Of a DNA stretch of 64,000 nucleotides, positions 24,301-34,876 are shown in pieces. Position numbers and translations under genes: made by a program. The DNA is from Umbilicaria muhlenbergii (taxonomy: Eukaryota > Ascomycota > Lecanoromycetes > Umbilicariales > Umbilicariaceae). The stretch is taken from positions 3,821,341 to 3,885,340 of the forward strand of contig KK106984.1 in assembly GCA_000611775.1 (NCBI GenBank), in the 5' to 3' direction. The notes below the pieces were generated by a model. That model had not been told where the DNA came from. It did no database searches and worked only from the letters and a program-made list of their open reading frames with translations. Every line of letters starts with the position of its first letter. Position 1 is the stretch's first letter.

Positions 24301-24607
24301 TTCCGACTCGAACTGGCAGGGTATGCAACAAGGCGCATCCGGCTTGCAGATCCCAAACGCGATGCAGAATCAAAACTGGTCGAACCACTTTGGGGGCGAA
24401 GTGCAGAGTCCCGATGATACTTGGAGTAACGGTAGTGGCATGGGACAGGCTGCACCAGCAACGTTGAACGTGGAGGATTGGTAAGCTTGGAACCCCCTTG
24501 TTTGGGGAGTCTGTTGGCGGTTCGTGGCTGATTAGTCGCGGTGGCACAGGTTTCAGTTCTTTGGCATTAACGGCGATCCTAATGGCCAGAGTACGGATGG
24601 TCTGTAG
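21341..24607 (+). CDS. ctf1: Zn(II)2Cys6 regulator of the CTF1/FarA (fatty-acid/cutinase) family
   Basis: Ten exons (21341-21438, 21509-21533, 21621-21638, 21715-21836, 21896-22614, 22671-22743, 22790-23218, 23269-23460, 23512-24480, 24550-24607) encode 900 residues. The zinc cluster is C-x2-C-x6-C-x8-C-x2-C-x6-C from Cys-40 to Cys-69 (CETCHARKVRCDAASLGVP and on), followed by basic PAPKRKK; it is spread over exons 2-4. The middle domain has the fungal transcription-factor text LWKRIWWTLFTRDRSVAVALGRP. The C-terminal third is Gln/Ser/Pro-rich and ends FQFFGINGDP. Relatives activate fatty-acid use or cutinase genes in the nucleus. Exon 7 could instead start at 22781, adding three residues. FarA and CTF1-beta cannot be told apart by eye. 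Confidence 0.9.
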
Positions 24608-25333
24608 GTTTAACAGGCGTGTACGATCTTTGACGACGGATGCACAGCATGCGTCTGTGTGTTGCGATAGTGGTGTCTTTTTCGGAATTGGACGAGTACG
24701 TGGCGAAACGAATACAAAGTAAGAGGGCCATCAGATGGTAGCTGGCGATGGTGTTTTGATATATGACCAAAAAGCAATCTCGATTTCTGTACAACTGGCA
24801 TTTCTGTGAAGCGTTATCGTGAGTGTCTTATCAATGAATGTTACTATGATTCGTATTGCTACTTTGTCGCCAAACACTCCCTGGAGACCCCCAGCTGGTG
24901 ATATTGACTCGTTGGACAGAAGAAGTGCATTGGATCTGCTAGTGTTGATGGGGGTATGGAGGGCTCCCGGTGAGAATATCATTTCGATTTAATGTGTTGA
25001 TTTTGGATTAGCAAACTTAGCCCAGGGGGTCCTCTGATAGTGACTACTCTTTGCAGACCTTCTAAGGGGCTGCAACCCGACACCGCGGTTCTGCGTACAA
25101 GGAGCGCCTCCGAGGTGTATTAGTTAGAAGCACGCCAATATGCTAGTAGTTAGCATCACTTCACGATACGCAATGAACGTTACTCAGGATGCCTCCTGCA
25201 TGTTCAGTCTCAAAAGGATGAGGTGAGGTGAGAGAAGAGGGGTCTCGTGCATCCTATCTGTCAATGCGCGCTTTTCTCTCCCTGGAGCCCCTCCGTCTCA
25301 TCGTCCCAACCCTTCTTCCTCACTACTAAGTTA
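24608..25333. other. Intergenic, nothing recognised
   Basis: 3' flank of the CTF1-type gene, then unassigned sequence. No tRNA-like fold or long frame with a domain was seen. Confidence 0.45.
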
Positions 25334-25816
25334 TTAGCTCTGCTTCATTTTATATGCGAAGGCCCTCAGAGGTGGATTCTTACTTTTACTGGCCCCGCCT
25401 TCCTCGCCCTCAATCTCGTCTTGAACCTTGGAGGACTCCTCAGCCATTAATTCCTGGTAACGACGATCCAGGTCGGCGACTATGGCCACGCGGTTCTCAA
25501 AGACTAGAACACGTGGGTAGTAGGAGTTCTTTGACGCCTTGATGACGTCGACGGTAACGCGAGTACCTTTGCCGTCGTCAGGGTGGTGGGGGTCCGCCGC
25601 TACCGTAAATTGTCAGCTAACGACGTTGATAACGGATTTAGCAGATTCTTACCGGGTCTTGTAACGAAGGTCCTTACGTTTCGTCATCTTGTCGAAGTTA
25701 TTGCAAAATTGCTCGACCGGCGGGATCTAATGATCTGGTAGGGGTTTTTCATTATATTTGATGGTAGCATAGGCACGCATGAAGGATTTGAGGTTAGTGA
25801 CAACTTTTGAGGCCAT
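25334..25816 (-). pseudogene. Probable broken small gene of unknown function
   Basis: Reading from ATG at 25816, a frame gives MASKVVTNLKSFMRAYATIK and on to KPLPDH. A TAG (25729-25727) interrupts it, and the same frame continues IPPVEQFCNNFDKMTK. A good donor (GTAAGG at 25677) and an acceptor (TAG ending at 25600) then join in frame to an 87-codon segment, ADPHHPDDGKGTRVTVDVIK and then YYPRVLVFENRVAIVADLDRRYQEL, ending TAA at 25334. The amino-acid composition looks coding, but I recognise no family. The alternative to a nonsense codon is a weak intron ending at the same TAG. It sits head to head with a broken kinase gene. Confidence 0.35.
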
Positions 25817-26035
25817 GGTGTTTTGTAGTGAGTTTGGCGGATGATTATTGGTGTAATCTGGAGTTGCGGAATTGAGGAGAGGATTAGAGTGGGTGGATTT
25901 CTCATACATCTGTGGAGTGCTCCAGAGGGTTGTGAATTTGCGTCAATTACCAATTGCTTTTAGTTCACTGCTCCTCTCGTTACGGCTTGGTTGCTCTTGC
26001 TAAACCTCATCTCAAACCACTGCAACAACCCAGCG

Positions 26036-27631
26036 ATGTCTTGTGGCCTACTCTACATTCAAAGCACGATGAGCTCCATCTTGAGATGGGCAATTCGTGC
26101 ACTTGGAGGCTCCAAGCAGAAATTGACACGAGCGAAATCCTCCGTTATCATCGAAGATCGACTGGTTGACGAGAAATCGATGCCAAATAATGTGCTCCAA
26201 CGGTACTACCCTGTGTCTCTAGGTGAAGTTTTCAACAAGAGATATGAAATGCTCGTCAAGCTTGGTTATGGCCGCTCCTCCATTGTTTGGTTGGCTCGGG
26301 ATCTCTTGTAAGTACCTTTGGTAAGCTTCACGCTATTTTTGTGCTAACAGTGTCCTTTCACAGAAGATGGAAACGACATGTGGCGTTGAAGGTACTCACG
26401 AACGATGTGGTGTCGCAATTCCGGAACCTGCATGGAAATTGAAGTCTCGAAACGCATCAAGAAATCAGCTAAAAAGCATTGGGCATCAAAGTGTGTGCGG
26501 TGTGTGACAGACACGTTCGAGATCCATGGGCCAGATGGCAAGCACACGTGCTTGGTCTACAAACCACTGCGCGAAGACCTTTATACCTTCCAGTATTATC
26601 TGAATGGACGCAATCTGAAAACCTCCAAAGTCAAGAGTATCTTGAAACATTTGCTTTCCGAACTTGATTTCCTCCATCGGCATTGTCTTGTCATACATAC
26701 AGGTATGCTATCATACAGTGCCGCATCCATTGTTTTCGTGGAAGCTACATTTGCCTTAGATACGAAGGCTAACGTGACGCTTCAGATATAAGAGCACAGA
26801 ACACCCTGTTCGAATTTGGAGAGGCTGGCGAGATTGATAGCTACCTAAAGGACGATGCCCAGGATCCGCTACCACATAAGGTAGTCTCCGATCAGATGCT
26901 TTTCATGTCAAGACCTCTCAGCAGACCAGAATACTTAGAGAAGTCAGTACTTGCTGATTTCAGCCATGCGAGGTTTGGAGAAGCAAAGCACTCTTCGAAA
27001 GTTCAGCCAGACGCCTATGAGCTCCGGAAGTAATCCTGCAAGGAGAGTGGGACTATAGTGTAGACATCTGGAATGTAGCTTGTCTTGTTTGTCTCCTCCC
27101 CAGTGTACACAAGGTACAGACGCTGATTAGAGACCTTACAGATATGGGATGTCTTTGAAGAGAAGCCATTATTTGATCCAGTGCACAAGGGGAAGAACGA
27201 CACCGAAGAACAATACAGTGAGTTACACCACTTGGCCGAGATCCAAGCCCGCATAGGTCCACCACCGGCCGACTTCCATGTGAACTATCCCGTAGGGGCT
27301 GGATTGTATCACAAAGGTAATGTTACAGTACTGCACTCTCAATACCCGATTGTATGGCGGCGGAGGTAATACTAACGGCTCTGGTGGTGTTAAAGGGAAA
27401 TGGCTTGGAGGCCTGAAGTTGAAGGACGCTTCAACGCTCGAAACCTCGGAACAGCGTCTTGAGGGGGAGGAGAAAAGGTTGTTCCTAAAATTCATGATGA
27501 AGATGCTTCAATGGCTACCAGACAAGAGAACTACGGCTCAACAGTTGCTTAACGATCCGTGGCTCAACTCGCCATCCAACGATGAGGAGGTTTGCGCACA
27601 TGTCAGCCTGTCGTCCCAGTCTGTCACTTGA
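26036..27631 (+). pseudogene. SRPK-like serine/threonine kinase, frame broken in two places
   Basis: Exon blocks 26036-26307, 26364-26702, 26786-27086, 27142-27316 and 27396-27631 spell an SRPK-like kinase: RYYPVSLGEVFNKRYEML, loop LGYGRSSIVWLARD, VALK lysine, FEIHGPDGKHTCLVY, catalytic HTDIRAQN, DFS in place of DFG, DIWNVACLIWDVFE, and the C-lobe end MLQWLPDKRTT. The frame shifts once between about 26392 and 26420, before the C-helix, and once near 27018, where one base appears missing inside the APE segment. A 70-nt intron (26392-26461) could bypass the first break only by deleting the C-helix. Lys-to-Arg in HxDxK and DFG-to-DFS also suggest lost activity. Such kinases form large variable families in Pezizomycotina. 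Two assembly errors are the alternative. Confidence 0.75.
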
Positions 27632-28392
27632 GCTCTGGAAATCGTTGCTCGTCGCTTGGAGTACTAGAATTTCCCGCATGATCATGCCGAACCTTTTGCG
27701 TTCCTGTAGATGTTGCCAGAGCACATCGCTTGAATGTACCAAAGGCGTTGTGTAAAATGGTTGCTCCGGCCTAGGCGTTCTAGCACGACCAAGCTGGGGC
27801 TTCAGTCCATGCTAACATTACATCACATGATGACGCCGTACGCTGCTGGTACATTCTACCGTGCCATCGTCCGCACGCCTCAATAGAAATCACATTACTA
27901 TTTCGCCTCATCTTGAAGTTTAGACAGACGATTTGCTGGAGCACTGATCCTCTCCGTTATGACAGGTAGAGGGGATTTGATGTGTAAACCCGTTGGCGAG
28001 CCTTTTGGATTATTCCAAGGGTACCGCTCTTGTAGGACACGTGAACAAATATCCCCACGGCGCTTCATGAGAGGTCCGAAAGTTGAGATCTACAGGAAGG
28101 GATTGGTGTAGCGCAGGGGAAGTTGAATCCCAGCATTGAGCATACGCCGCCGCTAAGATAATACCGCGCCTTACCCTATCCGACGTCAAAGGACGGACCG
28201 GCGATGACTTGGGCACCTACCGTGCACTATTGACTGCTCTACCTACCACCACCCGTATGGAGGGCGATGAGGCTCCATTGCAGATCACCCGAGGACGCAC
28301 CACTTCGGGTGATACACCATCACAGCAATAAACTCGACACGTAACGCCTTCATGCTTCCTCAATCCATTCGGCTACGTGGGCTTTTGCAGCC
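27632..28392. other. Intergenic, nothing recognised
   Basis: Only short frames without domains. The right part should hold the promoter of the LysM gene starting at 28393. Confidence 0.45.
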
Positions 28393-30099
28393 ATGAGCAC
28401 CGAGCTACCCATCACAGATAGCTCTGCAACTATACGCCCTCGCAGTCGCCGTTTGATCTCTGTTGATGAGGATGCAGCCGCTGCAAGTAGCGCTTTACCC
28501 AGCAGCACCCAACTCGAGGCCTTCGTCCCGTCGTCGTTCTCCTCAACGGCTGCATCGCCCATACCTAGCAAGCACCCTTCGCGCTCTGCGTCTTCGAACA
28601 GGGAATCCCGAAGGCCGTTAAGCAATGCTTGGCCTTTGGGCGCCTTCAATGTTGCAGGATCACAAGCTTCGTCCTCGACGTTTGCAACAGGACTATGGGA
28701 GACTTCCTGGTCATCATTGCAGGGCATCGCGTCTAACCTACTTGGTAGCGACACACTAGGGACTTCGAAAGACTATCCAAACGCCGCGCTCAGCCCGCCC
28801 AGAAGGCGGAAAGCATCCGAGGGATTCCGAAATCGTAAAGCGGACGCTGCACCACCAGCGCAGTGGGGACCGTCCGGCAATACTGAGAGGTATGTCGGGC
28901 ATGGATCGCGGGAAGACAGGCTGGCGCAAGTACAGGCAAAGAGGAGAGAGAGTCTGTTGGCAGCGAACGGTCATGCTCGTCCGGATTCTTCGGGTCGGTT
29001 CAAGCGACGAGGCTCCGATGAGAGGCCCTCAGTGTCCGCCCCACCCGCCGAATACGAGGACCGCGATGCACTGGTGTACGTTCACCACGTAAGGCCGAAC
29101 GATACGCTGGCTGGTGTCATGATCAAATATAATTGCCAACCTCCAGTCTTCCGGAAGGCCAACAGACTTTGGCCAAGTGATAGCATACAGGTGAAGAAGA
29201 CTGTTGTCTTGCCTGTTGAGGCTTGCGGTGTGAAGGGACGTAAGATACCAGAACCGTCAGAGTCCATTGACCTGTTTAGAGACGGTGCTATTGAAGACTC
29301 TACGCCAACGTCCAGCCATGCTACACCCTGGGGCGTGCCGGCACAAGATTCTCCTCCGAAAGAGACGCCCTTTTCAAGTATACCTACATCACCATCCATA
29401 GTGGCCTCGAATGGGGAGGAACCACCTTGGAAGCACGACTCATGGGTTATGATCGAAGGTCATCCTGCAGCTGTGGAGATTGCGCGCCTACCACGAAGAG
29501 CACTAGGCTACTTCCCACCTGGCCGTCGGAAATCTTCTTCATACTCCGACCTCGAGACTCCGCCCGCATCTTTGGACCTTCTGAGAGTACCCTATTCTGA
29601 TGGTTCGCCTCGGCGTGACAAGTCCCGCTCCTCATCAGGCGACTATTTCGTTCAGCAGCTGAAAGGTCCAGGCGGTGTTGGTACGCTTGGCAAGGAGGTG
29701 CACAGTCCCGGTCCTGCACAGGATGGGTTAAACAAGCTGTTCGCAGCGCACCTCCCGAGTGTGGCACCGCGAGCCAGCTTCGAGTCCACTACCTCCAACT
29801 CTTCGACCGGAATCGAGAACGTAGGCGGCGCGATTGAAGGATGGGTGAGGAAACTGGCGAGCAAAGCGGCTGCAACTGTCCAGCCGCCTGCTCCGGGCGG
29901 TAGATCCGGCGTTGGAGATTCGATTGAATTGAGCGATGCTTTTGAGATTGGGGACGACAATGGTGAGGTTTTGGGAGCCGATAATGGGCGTATGGGTCAA
30001 ATGGGTATGGGGAGTTCAAGGGACGATCAGGAGAGGTTGCTTACGGAGCGATTTCCACCTCGAGGTAGGGTTGTTGAGGATCGGTCAAGGCGGAAGTGA
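28393..30099 (+). CDS. Cytosolic LysM-domain protein
   Basis: A single exon encodes 568 residues. One LysM-like motif lies at about 226-275 (VYVHHVRPNDTLAGVMIKYN, then RKANRLWPSD and VKKTVVLPVEA). No signal peptide or membrane helix is present; the rest is serine/proline-rich and probably disordered, with many SP/TP sites. This layout fits the intracellular LysM proteins conserved in filamentous ascomycetes (and animal LYSMD relatives), not secreted chitin-binding LysM effectors. Role unknown. A conserved block HDSWVMIEGHPAAVEIARLPRRALGYFPP (about 355-385) is a further landmark. Confidence 0.85.
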   Translation: MSTELPITDSSATIRPRSRRLISVDEDAAAASSALPSSTQLEAFVPSSFSSTAASPIPSKHPSRSASSNRESRRPLSNAWPLGAFNVAGSQASSSTFATGLWETSWSSLQGIASNLLGSDTLGTSKDYPNAALSPPRRRKASEGFRNRKADAAPPAQWGPSGNTERYVGHGSREDRLAQVQAKRRESLLAANGHARPDSSGRFKRRGSDERPSVSAPPAEYEDRDALVYVHHVRPNDTLAGVMIKYNCQPPVFRKANRLWPSDSIQVKKTVVLPVEACGVKGRKIPEPSESIDLFRDGAIEDSTPTSSHATPWGVPAQDSPPKETPFSSIPTSPSIVASNGEEPPWKHDSWVMIEGHPAAVEIARLPRRALGYFPPGRRKSSSYSDLETPPASLDLLRVPYSDGSPRRDKSRSSSGDYFVQQLKGPGGVGTLGKEVHSPGPAQDGLNKLFAAHLPSVAPRASFESTTSNSSTGIENVGGAIEGWVRKLASKAAATVQPPAPGGRSGVGDSIELSDAFEIGDDNGEVLGADNGRMGQMGMGSSRDDQERLLTERFPPRGRVVEDRSRRK

Positions 30100-30410
30100 A
30101 TATGATGGCATTACATGGCGTTCATGTGGCGAAGAGAGCAAATACTAAGTGTCTGCTAGAGAAGTCCTCCATCCAATTCAACGTGAGTAGAATCGATCGG
30201 CTTTCGGAAACCAGAAGGATGTAGCGCAAAATGAACCGGTATCCTATGCCTCATCTAGTCTAATACGTTCTAGAGCATTTCAGAGGCCTCTTTATCTCTA
30301 TTGCACCGAAATGCGCCACTGGCCGACCATTGATTCGCAAAAGAAACGCCTTGCAATGCCAATGCTGTTACCTTTACGAAAACCTTCTCACCTCCACATG
30401 ACTTTTACGG

Positions 30411-31288
30411 TCATGCTTCTCGCAACAGCAGCCTCTCTCCCACGTCCGAATTATCAGGCCTGATTCCCAAGCCTCTCCAAAATTCCTCCCGCTCCCTCAG
30501 CACCTCCCTACACCACCCCTTCATCTCCTCCAGCTCAATCCTCTGCGCCACTCGCAGAAACTCTCCCAGGTCCAACTTTCCCTCCCCTCTTCTCTCATAC
30601 TCCATCATCTGCAACAACAGCTCCATCTTGTCGACATCATGCACAAACTTCGCCTCCAGCGTCTCACTATCCTCGTACTCCTGCCACACCTCCCGGACCG
30701 CCCTGCCTTGCACCCCTCCATCCACACCCCCCAGTAGCGTCCCCGTCAAGTAATCCATTGTCGTGCTCTCGCGCCTACTTTTCTCTTCCTTTGGGATGCC
30801 GTCCTTTGGCGTGATATCGCCCACCAGACTCTCCGCCATGTCGTGCACCAGCGCCATTTGGGTGCAGTGCGGAATGTTGAGGCGGTCGGAGAGGGAGGGT
30901 GGGGCCAGCATGGTCAGGATAGACATGCGGTACATGTGGTCTGAGATTGATTCGCCGTGGGCGATGCCGAAGCGGCACCAGCCTTCGCGTTTGGTAGTTT
31001 TGAGGCGCTCGAGGAGGTGGAAGAATGGGAGTGGACTTGTAGGGGCGGTGGAAGGAGAAGGTGTGGGGAGGGTGGCAAGCACTGTGCGGAGTGTCAGACC
31101 ATGTTCATAACTCAGGTATAGTTATCTTCATAGTGTGGGCAATGCAGTGAGGTTCACATACCTGCCTCTACAGACCATGGATCCGAAGGTGCAGGCTTGT
31201 TCGGGAGTATTGGAGTTGATGAGCTATCTAGGGCTGGACTCGTTATTGCGCTGGTCCCATTGGTTTCTGGCGCAGCCGGTGACACCAT
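30411..31288 (-). CDS. HD-domain 5'-deoxynucleotidase (HDDC2 / yeast YGK1 type)
   Basis: Two exons, 31288-31162 and 31081-30411, encode 265 residues, joined by an 80-nt intron (GTATGT...CACAG). The metal-binding HD pattern is visible: H in SDHMYRMSIL, the HD pair in LVHDMAESLVGDITP, and the distal D in FVHDVDKMELLLQ. HDDC2/YfbR relatives hydrolyse deoxynucleoside 5'-monophosphates. The first 45 residues are Ser/Pro/Thr-rich and unlike the domain. Starting at the first ATG of exon 1 is preferred since the second exon has no good ATG before the domain. Confidence 0.9.
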
Positions 31289-31807
31289 GCTTTTGTTCTC
31301 CGTTTCGAAAAGCTCAGCAAGAGCAGTCGGGGATGAAGAATGGGATTCCAGATAGACGACAAATGTGGCCTTCAGGTGTATTTATGGGCGCGATGGTGTT
31401 TGTCGTTTGTTGTAGAACAGGAGGTGAAGGCGCAGAATCCGAGGCGGTGATGAGGGTCAGACAAACAAAGGTCCAGCTTCGGGCGCTCGTGCTTGCTTAT
31501 GGTTAGTGCATGGCCCGCAGCAGCGTTTGGTTGAGGGTGTCGAGGGTAACGAGGGTGTTAAGCGTAGGCGAGCTCCAGGCACGTCAGGGACGCGCCGTCT
31601 GTGACTGGTCGCCATGATGCCCGTTGTTTACCCGCAAGTTTGACCGGGCCCGCTGTACTTTGCGCCAGCATCAACACAGACGCTCCATGTCCTCCCAACC
31701 CTTGTTGCACAACTGTCATTTGCCATGTATGACGATGTCCCTGTGGCAAAGCTCTTTCGTAGCAACGCAAGCGCCTGATGGCCCATGGCAGGTCTCCTGC
31801 ACCGGCA
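31289..31807. promoter_or_regulatory. Divergent upstream region of the HD-domain gene and the HAUS6-like gene
   Basis: These 519 bp separate two divergent start codons. Plus-strand frames here have no domain. No specific regulatory motif stands out. Confidence 0.45.
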
Positions 31808-34005
31808 ATGGCATCACTAATACCCTCGAATGCCGCAGTCTTTGCTACTAACCTGCGGCTTCTTGATTTGGATAACCGCCACGACTGGCCGTCGATCACA
31901 GCACAAACACTGTCGACCAAGGATGCACAGCAGAATCAGAAAAACCGCATTCGTTGTGTTGAATGGGCTCTATACCGCCTCTTCGAGATCTGGGATCCTG
32001 AGGAAACAAAAAACGTAAGGTTCTCCTACGCCTTCAGATCAAAGCAAGTTAACGCTCGTCTTGCCAGAAACTCCAGCCATTCTTCCCGCCCTTGGAGCCC
32101 CTACAGTCGCTCAACCTACGCGCCGCATTATACAGGGCTTTGGACACTCTCAAGAAGAACGGGGTCCTGGGTAGGGAGATAACTCTACGAAAGACTATGT
32201 TGGACGAATGCAAAGGGGACAGGTTTGAGGAAGTGCTTGTTGCCATCTCGACTATGGTGCTGAAACGACAAATACGGAATGAGAGTATAAGTGCGGGATC
32301 GGTCACTAGGGGCTTGGTTCTGGGACATTCTATCCCAGTAAGCCAGCAGGAGTCAATGTTGCCGTTAACAATCGCCCATCGAGCATCATTGACCGCTCAA
32401 CTACGGAAGAGGGAGGAACTGAAATCACGCTATTCTGCATTCGGGCGGTTGTTGGACCTAAAGGAGCACGAACTTGCAGATTGGGCTCGACAACTGAATA
32501 GAGCGTCTCAAAACAAATCGGAGGATATCGTACCTGCAAAGGCTGTTGATGAATGCAAGGAGCAATTAAAGAATCATTGGCTTGGGGATACGAAATGGGT
32601 AGAGACTATCGTCCTTGGACATCCACATGCAAGAGATGACTCTCTCCTCGATACTTCGTTCAACAAAGTATGGTGTAACGTTCGGAACGGAGCTGTTGCT
32701 AGTGTGAAAGCCACGGTTGGCAGGACACTGCTAGCAGACTTAGAAGTTCGGGCCGCAGGACAGCAAGCCAGACTGGGAAGGTGGAAGAGATTCCAGGAGG
32801 ACATGAAGAAGAGTGCTGCTTCAAGAGATGTCCCAATGAAAGCACACTTGAGCCCAAAGCAAGAGAGAGGACCCGGCTTTGAGTTCCGTCGTCACCAAGA
32901 TCTAGTCCCCAAGCTCAGCCATAGTCAGGGTGATCAATCTACCCAAGAAGCCGCGCACAGTCTTCCAATGACTACTATTGCCAGCGAATACCAAAAGTTG
33001 ATCACCTCAATGCAAGAAGAGTTGGCGAACGTAGGCAAGTCGAAGACTCGCAATGGTACGAGCTGGCGTGGAGCGTCTGAACAAGGAACCCGGGTATCAA
33101 AGAATGGTGTGGGTGTAGAGGGAATATCAACTTTGTCCGAATCGCCCTTCGAACGTGGTTCGCCACTCTTAAAAGACCATGAATCACTGGAAGAGAGATC
33201 ATCAATCTTTGCGCCTTCGAACATTCCAACAAGGACCCGAAGAGTTCATCATCGCACGACGAGCATCATAGATTCTGACAGTTTCGATAGTCCACCCGAA
33301 ACCTACAATGTTCCCCCTCCAAAGGAGTCATTGAGCATACTTTCTCCAAGCACATCTCCGGAGCAGCTACTGTCCGAGTGTACGACTTTTGGTGACGCAG
33401 AACCCAGTGTGCCGGCGCTGGAGCCTCCACGAACACAATACCCCGATGACCAGTCATCACCCCAGAAGGATGAAGACGAAACGCTTGCAGAGCAAATTCT
33501 TTCTTCAATAGTCAACGCAGAGCCATCCCCAGTGAAGCCCAAGCTTTCTCTCGCCGAACGGACCCGCAGATCGATGGCATATATCCACAACAAGGATCCG
33601 CCCTCAATGGCACCACCTCCCATACCACCCCCGCTACCGCAAATGTCGGAGTCTCCTGTCTTGCCATCTCCTGACTACCAAACTTTCGATAGTCGGGCCT
33701 CTCTCCTTGAACGAACCCGCCAGTCCATGTCTCTGCTTCCCACCAAACCTCGCAAATCCATGCACAAGCCTCGGCATTCCAAGATATTCCCAACGAATCA
33801 ATTTGAGACGCCAAAGAAACAGCACCCTGGCATGATCGACGATGTCAAAAGTCTGACACCCCCTGAGGAGCTCTTCAGCCAAGAGGCGGATTATGCTAGC
33901 GTCTTCAAGAGTAGGCCCAAGATCGGGCTGAGTCCAACAATCTCACCCGCAAGATCGGAGGAGATACCGAGTGAAGTGAAAGAGATGGTAAAGACGGCGA
34001 ACTAG
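31808..34005 (+). CDS. HAUS augmin-like complex subunit 6, N-terminal family
   Basis: Two exons, 31808-32014 and 32068-34005, encode 714 residues; the 53-nt intron joins ETKN|KLQPFFPPLEP in phase 0. The N-terminal third matches the HAUS6 N-domain pattern (NLRLLDLDNRHDWPSI, RCVEWALYRLFEIWDP, FEEVLVAISTMVLKR), followed by helical, coiled-coil-prone text to about residue 330. The C-terminal half is disordered and carries two copies of SLxERTRxSM (near 561 and 612). Augmin recruits gamma-tubulin to existing spindle microtubules. An ATG at 31778 would add ten residues, but MASLIPSNAAVF is the more typical start. Confidence 0.85.
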
Positions 34006-34220
34006 GATAGCTCGCCAGTGGTAAGGCTTGTAGGGAGAATTGGTGGTGTTTGAGGTTTCCTTGCGTGATATTGATACCCTAAGACTTGAGCAAAATTCAA
34101 TGTCACTTTTGCTTAATTACCTCCAGTCACGGCGGAGAGAATTAGATTGGTATTACATTTCCCCTGCCGCTTGACCCAAACACTTCAAAGACCACACGCC
34201 ACCACCAAGATTATCACCCA

Positions 34221-34876
34221 TCATCCCCCCGCCCCAAACGTCCCATTCCCCACCTGGTTCTTCCCATCGAAAACATCGAAAATCAGCGCCCCCGGCTGGC
34301 CCCCCGCCGCCTGCGTCATCTGCATATACCCTTCGAGCGCGATCAACGCCGACCCGACGACCCCCCACGTCTGCTGGTGGTTATTCGTGTTCTGGAAAAA
34401 CACCTCGACGCCGAGATCCTGATACGTCCACTCGCCGAAGATGATGATGCGGTCGCCGCCGCCGGTCTTGATCTCGTTGCGCGTGGCGGTGAAGGCGGCG
34501 TCGACGACGTGTTGGATGGTGCTCCAGGCGTGGGCGCCGGGCAGGGGCCGGGCGTAGAGGAGGGAGATGTAGGTTTGCGTGTTGGGGGTACACCAGATGA
34601 TGATGTCGGAGGTGGGGAGTTCGGGTTCGATGTCGGGGCGGGCCGTGAAGGTGCTGTATGGATGGTAAAGTAGAGTTAGTATATGGGGTGTGTGCTGCTT
34701 GGTGGGTAGGAGACGTACGTTCCGGGGACGGTGGTGGGACCGTTGTAGCAGTATTGTTTGCGACCGCGAGGAGACAGTATTGGTGATGAGTTATCTGTAG
34801 GTGGTAGGACAGTGAGGCTGAAAGATGGGGGTGGTAGCAATGTTAGTAAGGCTGGGAGGGTAAAGATCAGCCGCAT
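34221..34876 (-). CDS. NNHQ-family small secreted protein, complete GC-rich copy
   Basis: Two exons, 34876-34719 and 34653-34221, encode 196 residues. The signal peptide MRLIFTLPALLTLLPPPSFS is followed by YCYNGPTTVPG with the first conserved cysteine. Then come the phase-2 intron (65 nt, GTACGT...ACAG), WCTPNTQTYIS with the second cysteine, the core NTNNHQQTWGV and the tail VFDGKNQVGNGTF. Exon 2 is strongly G/C-biased at third positions, unlike the copies at 5087 and 38592. Function unknown. It lies between HAUS6 and the M3 peptidase gene, on the same strand as the latter. Confidence 0.87.

Noticed and set aside
26392-26461. Alternative 70-nt intron in the kinase relic
   Set aside because: It restores the frame but deletes the C-helix region every kinase needs, and it leaves the second break unexplained.
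31135-31506. 123-codon plus frame
   Set aside because: It overlaps the first exon and promoter of the HD-domain gene and has no domain.
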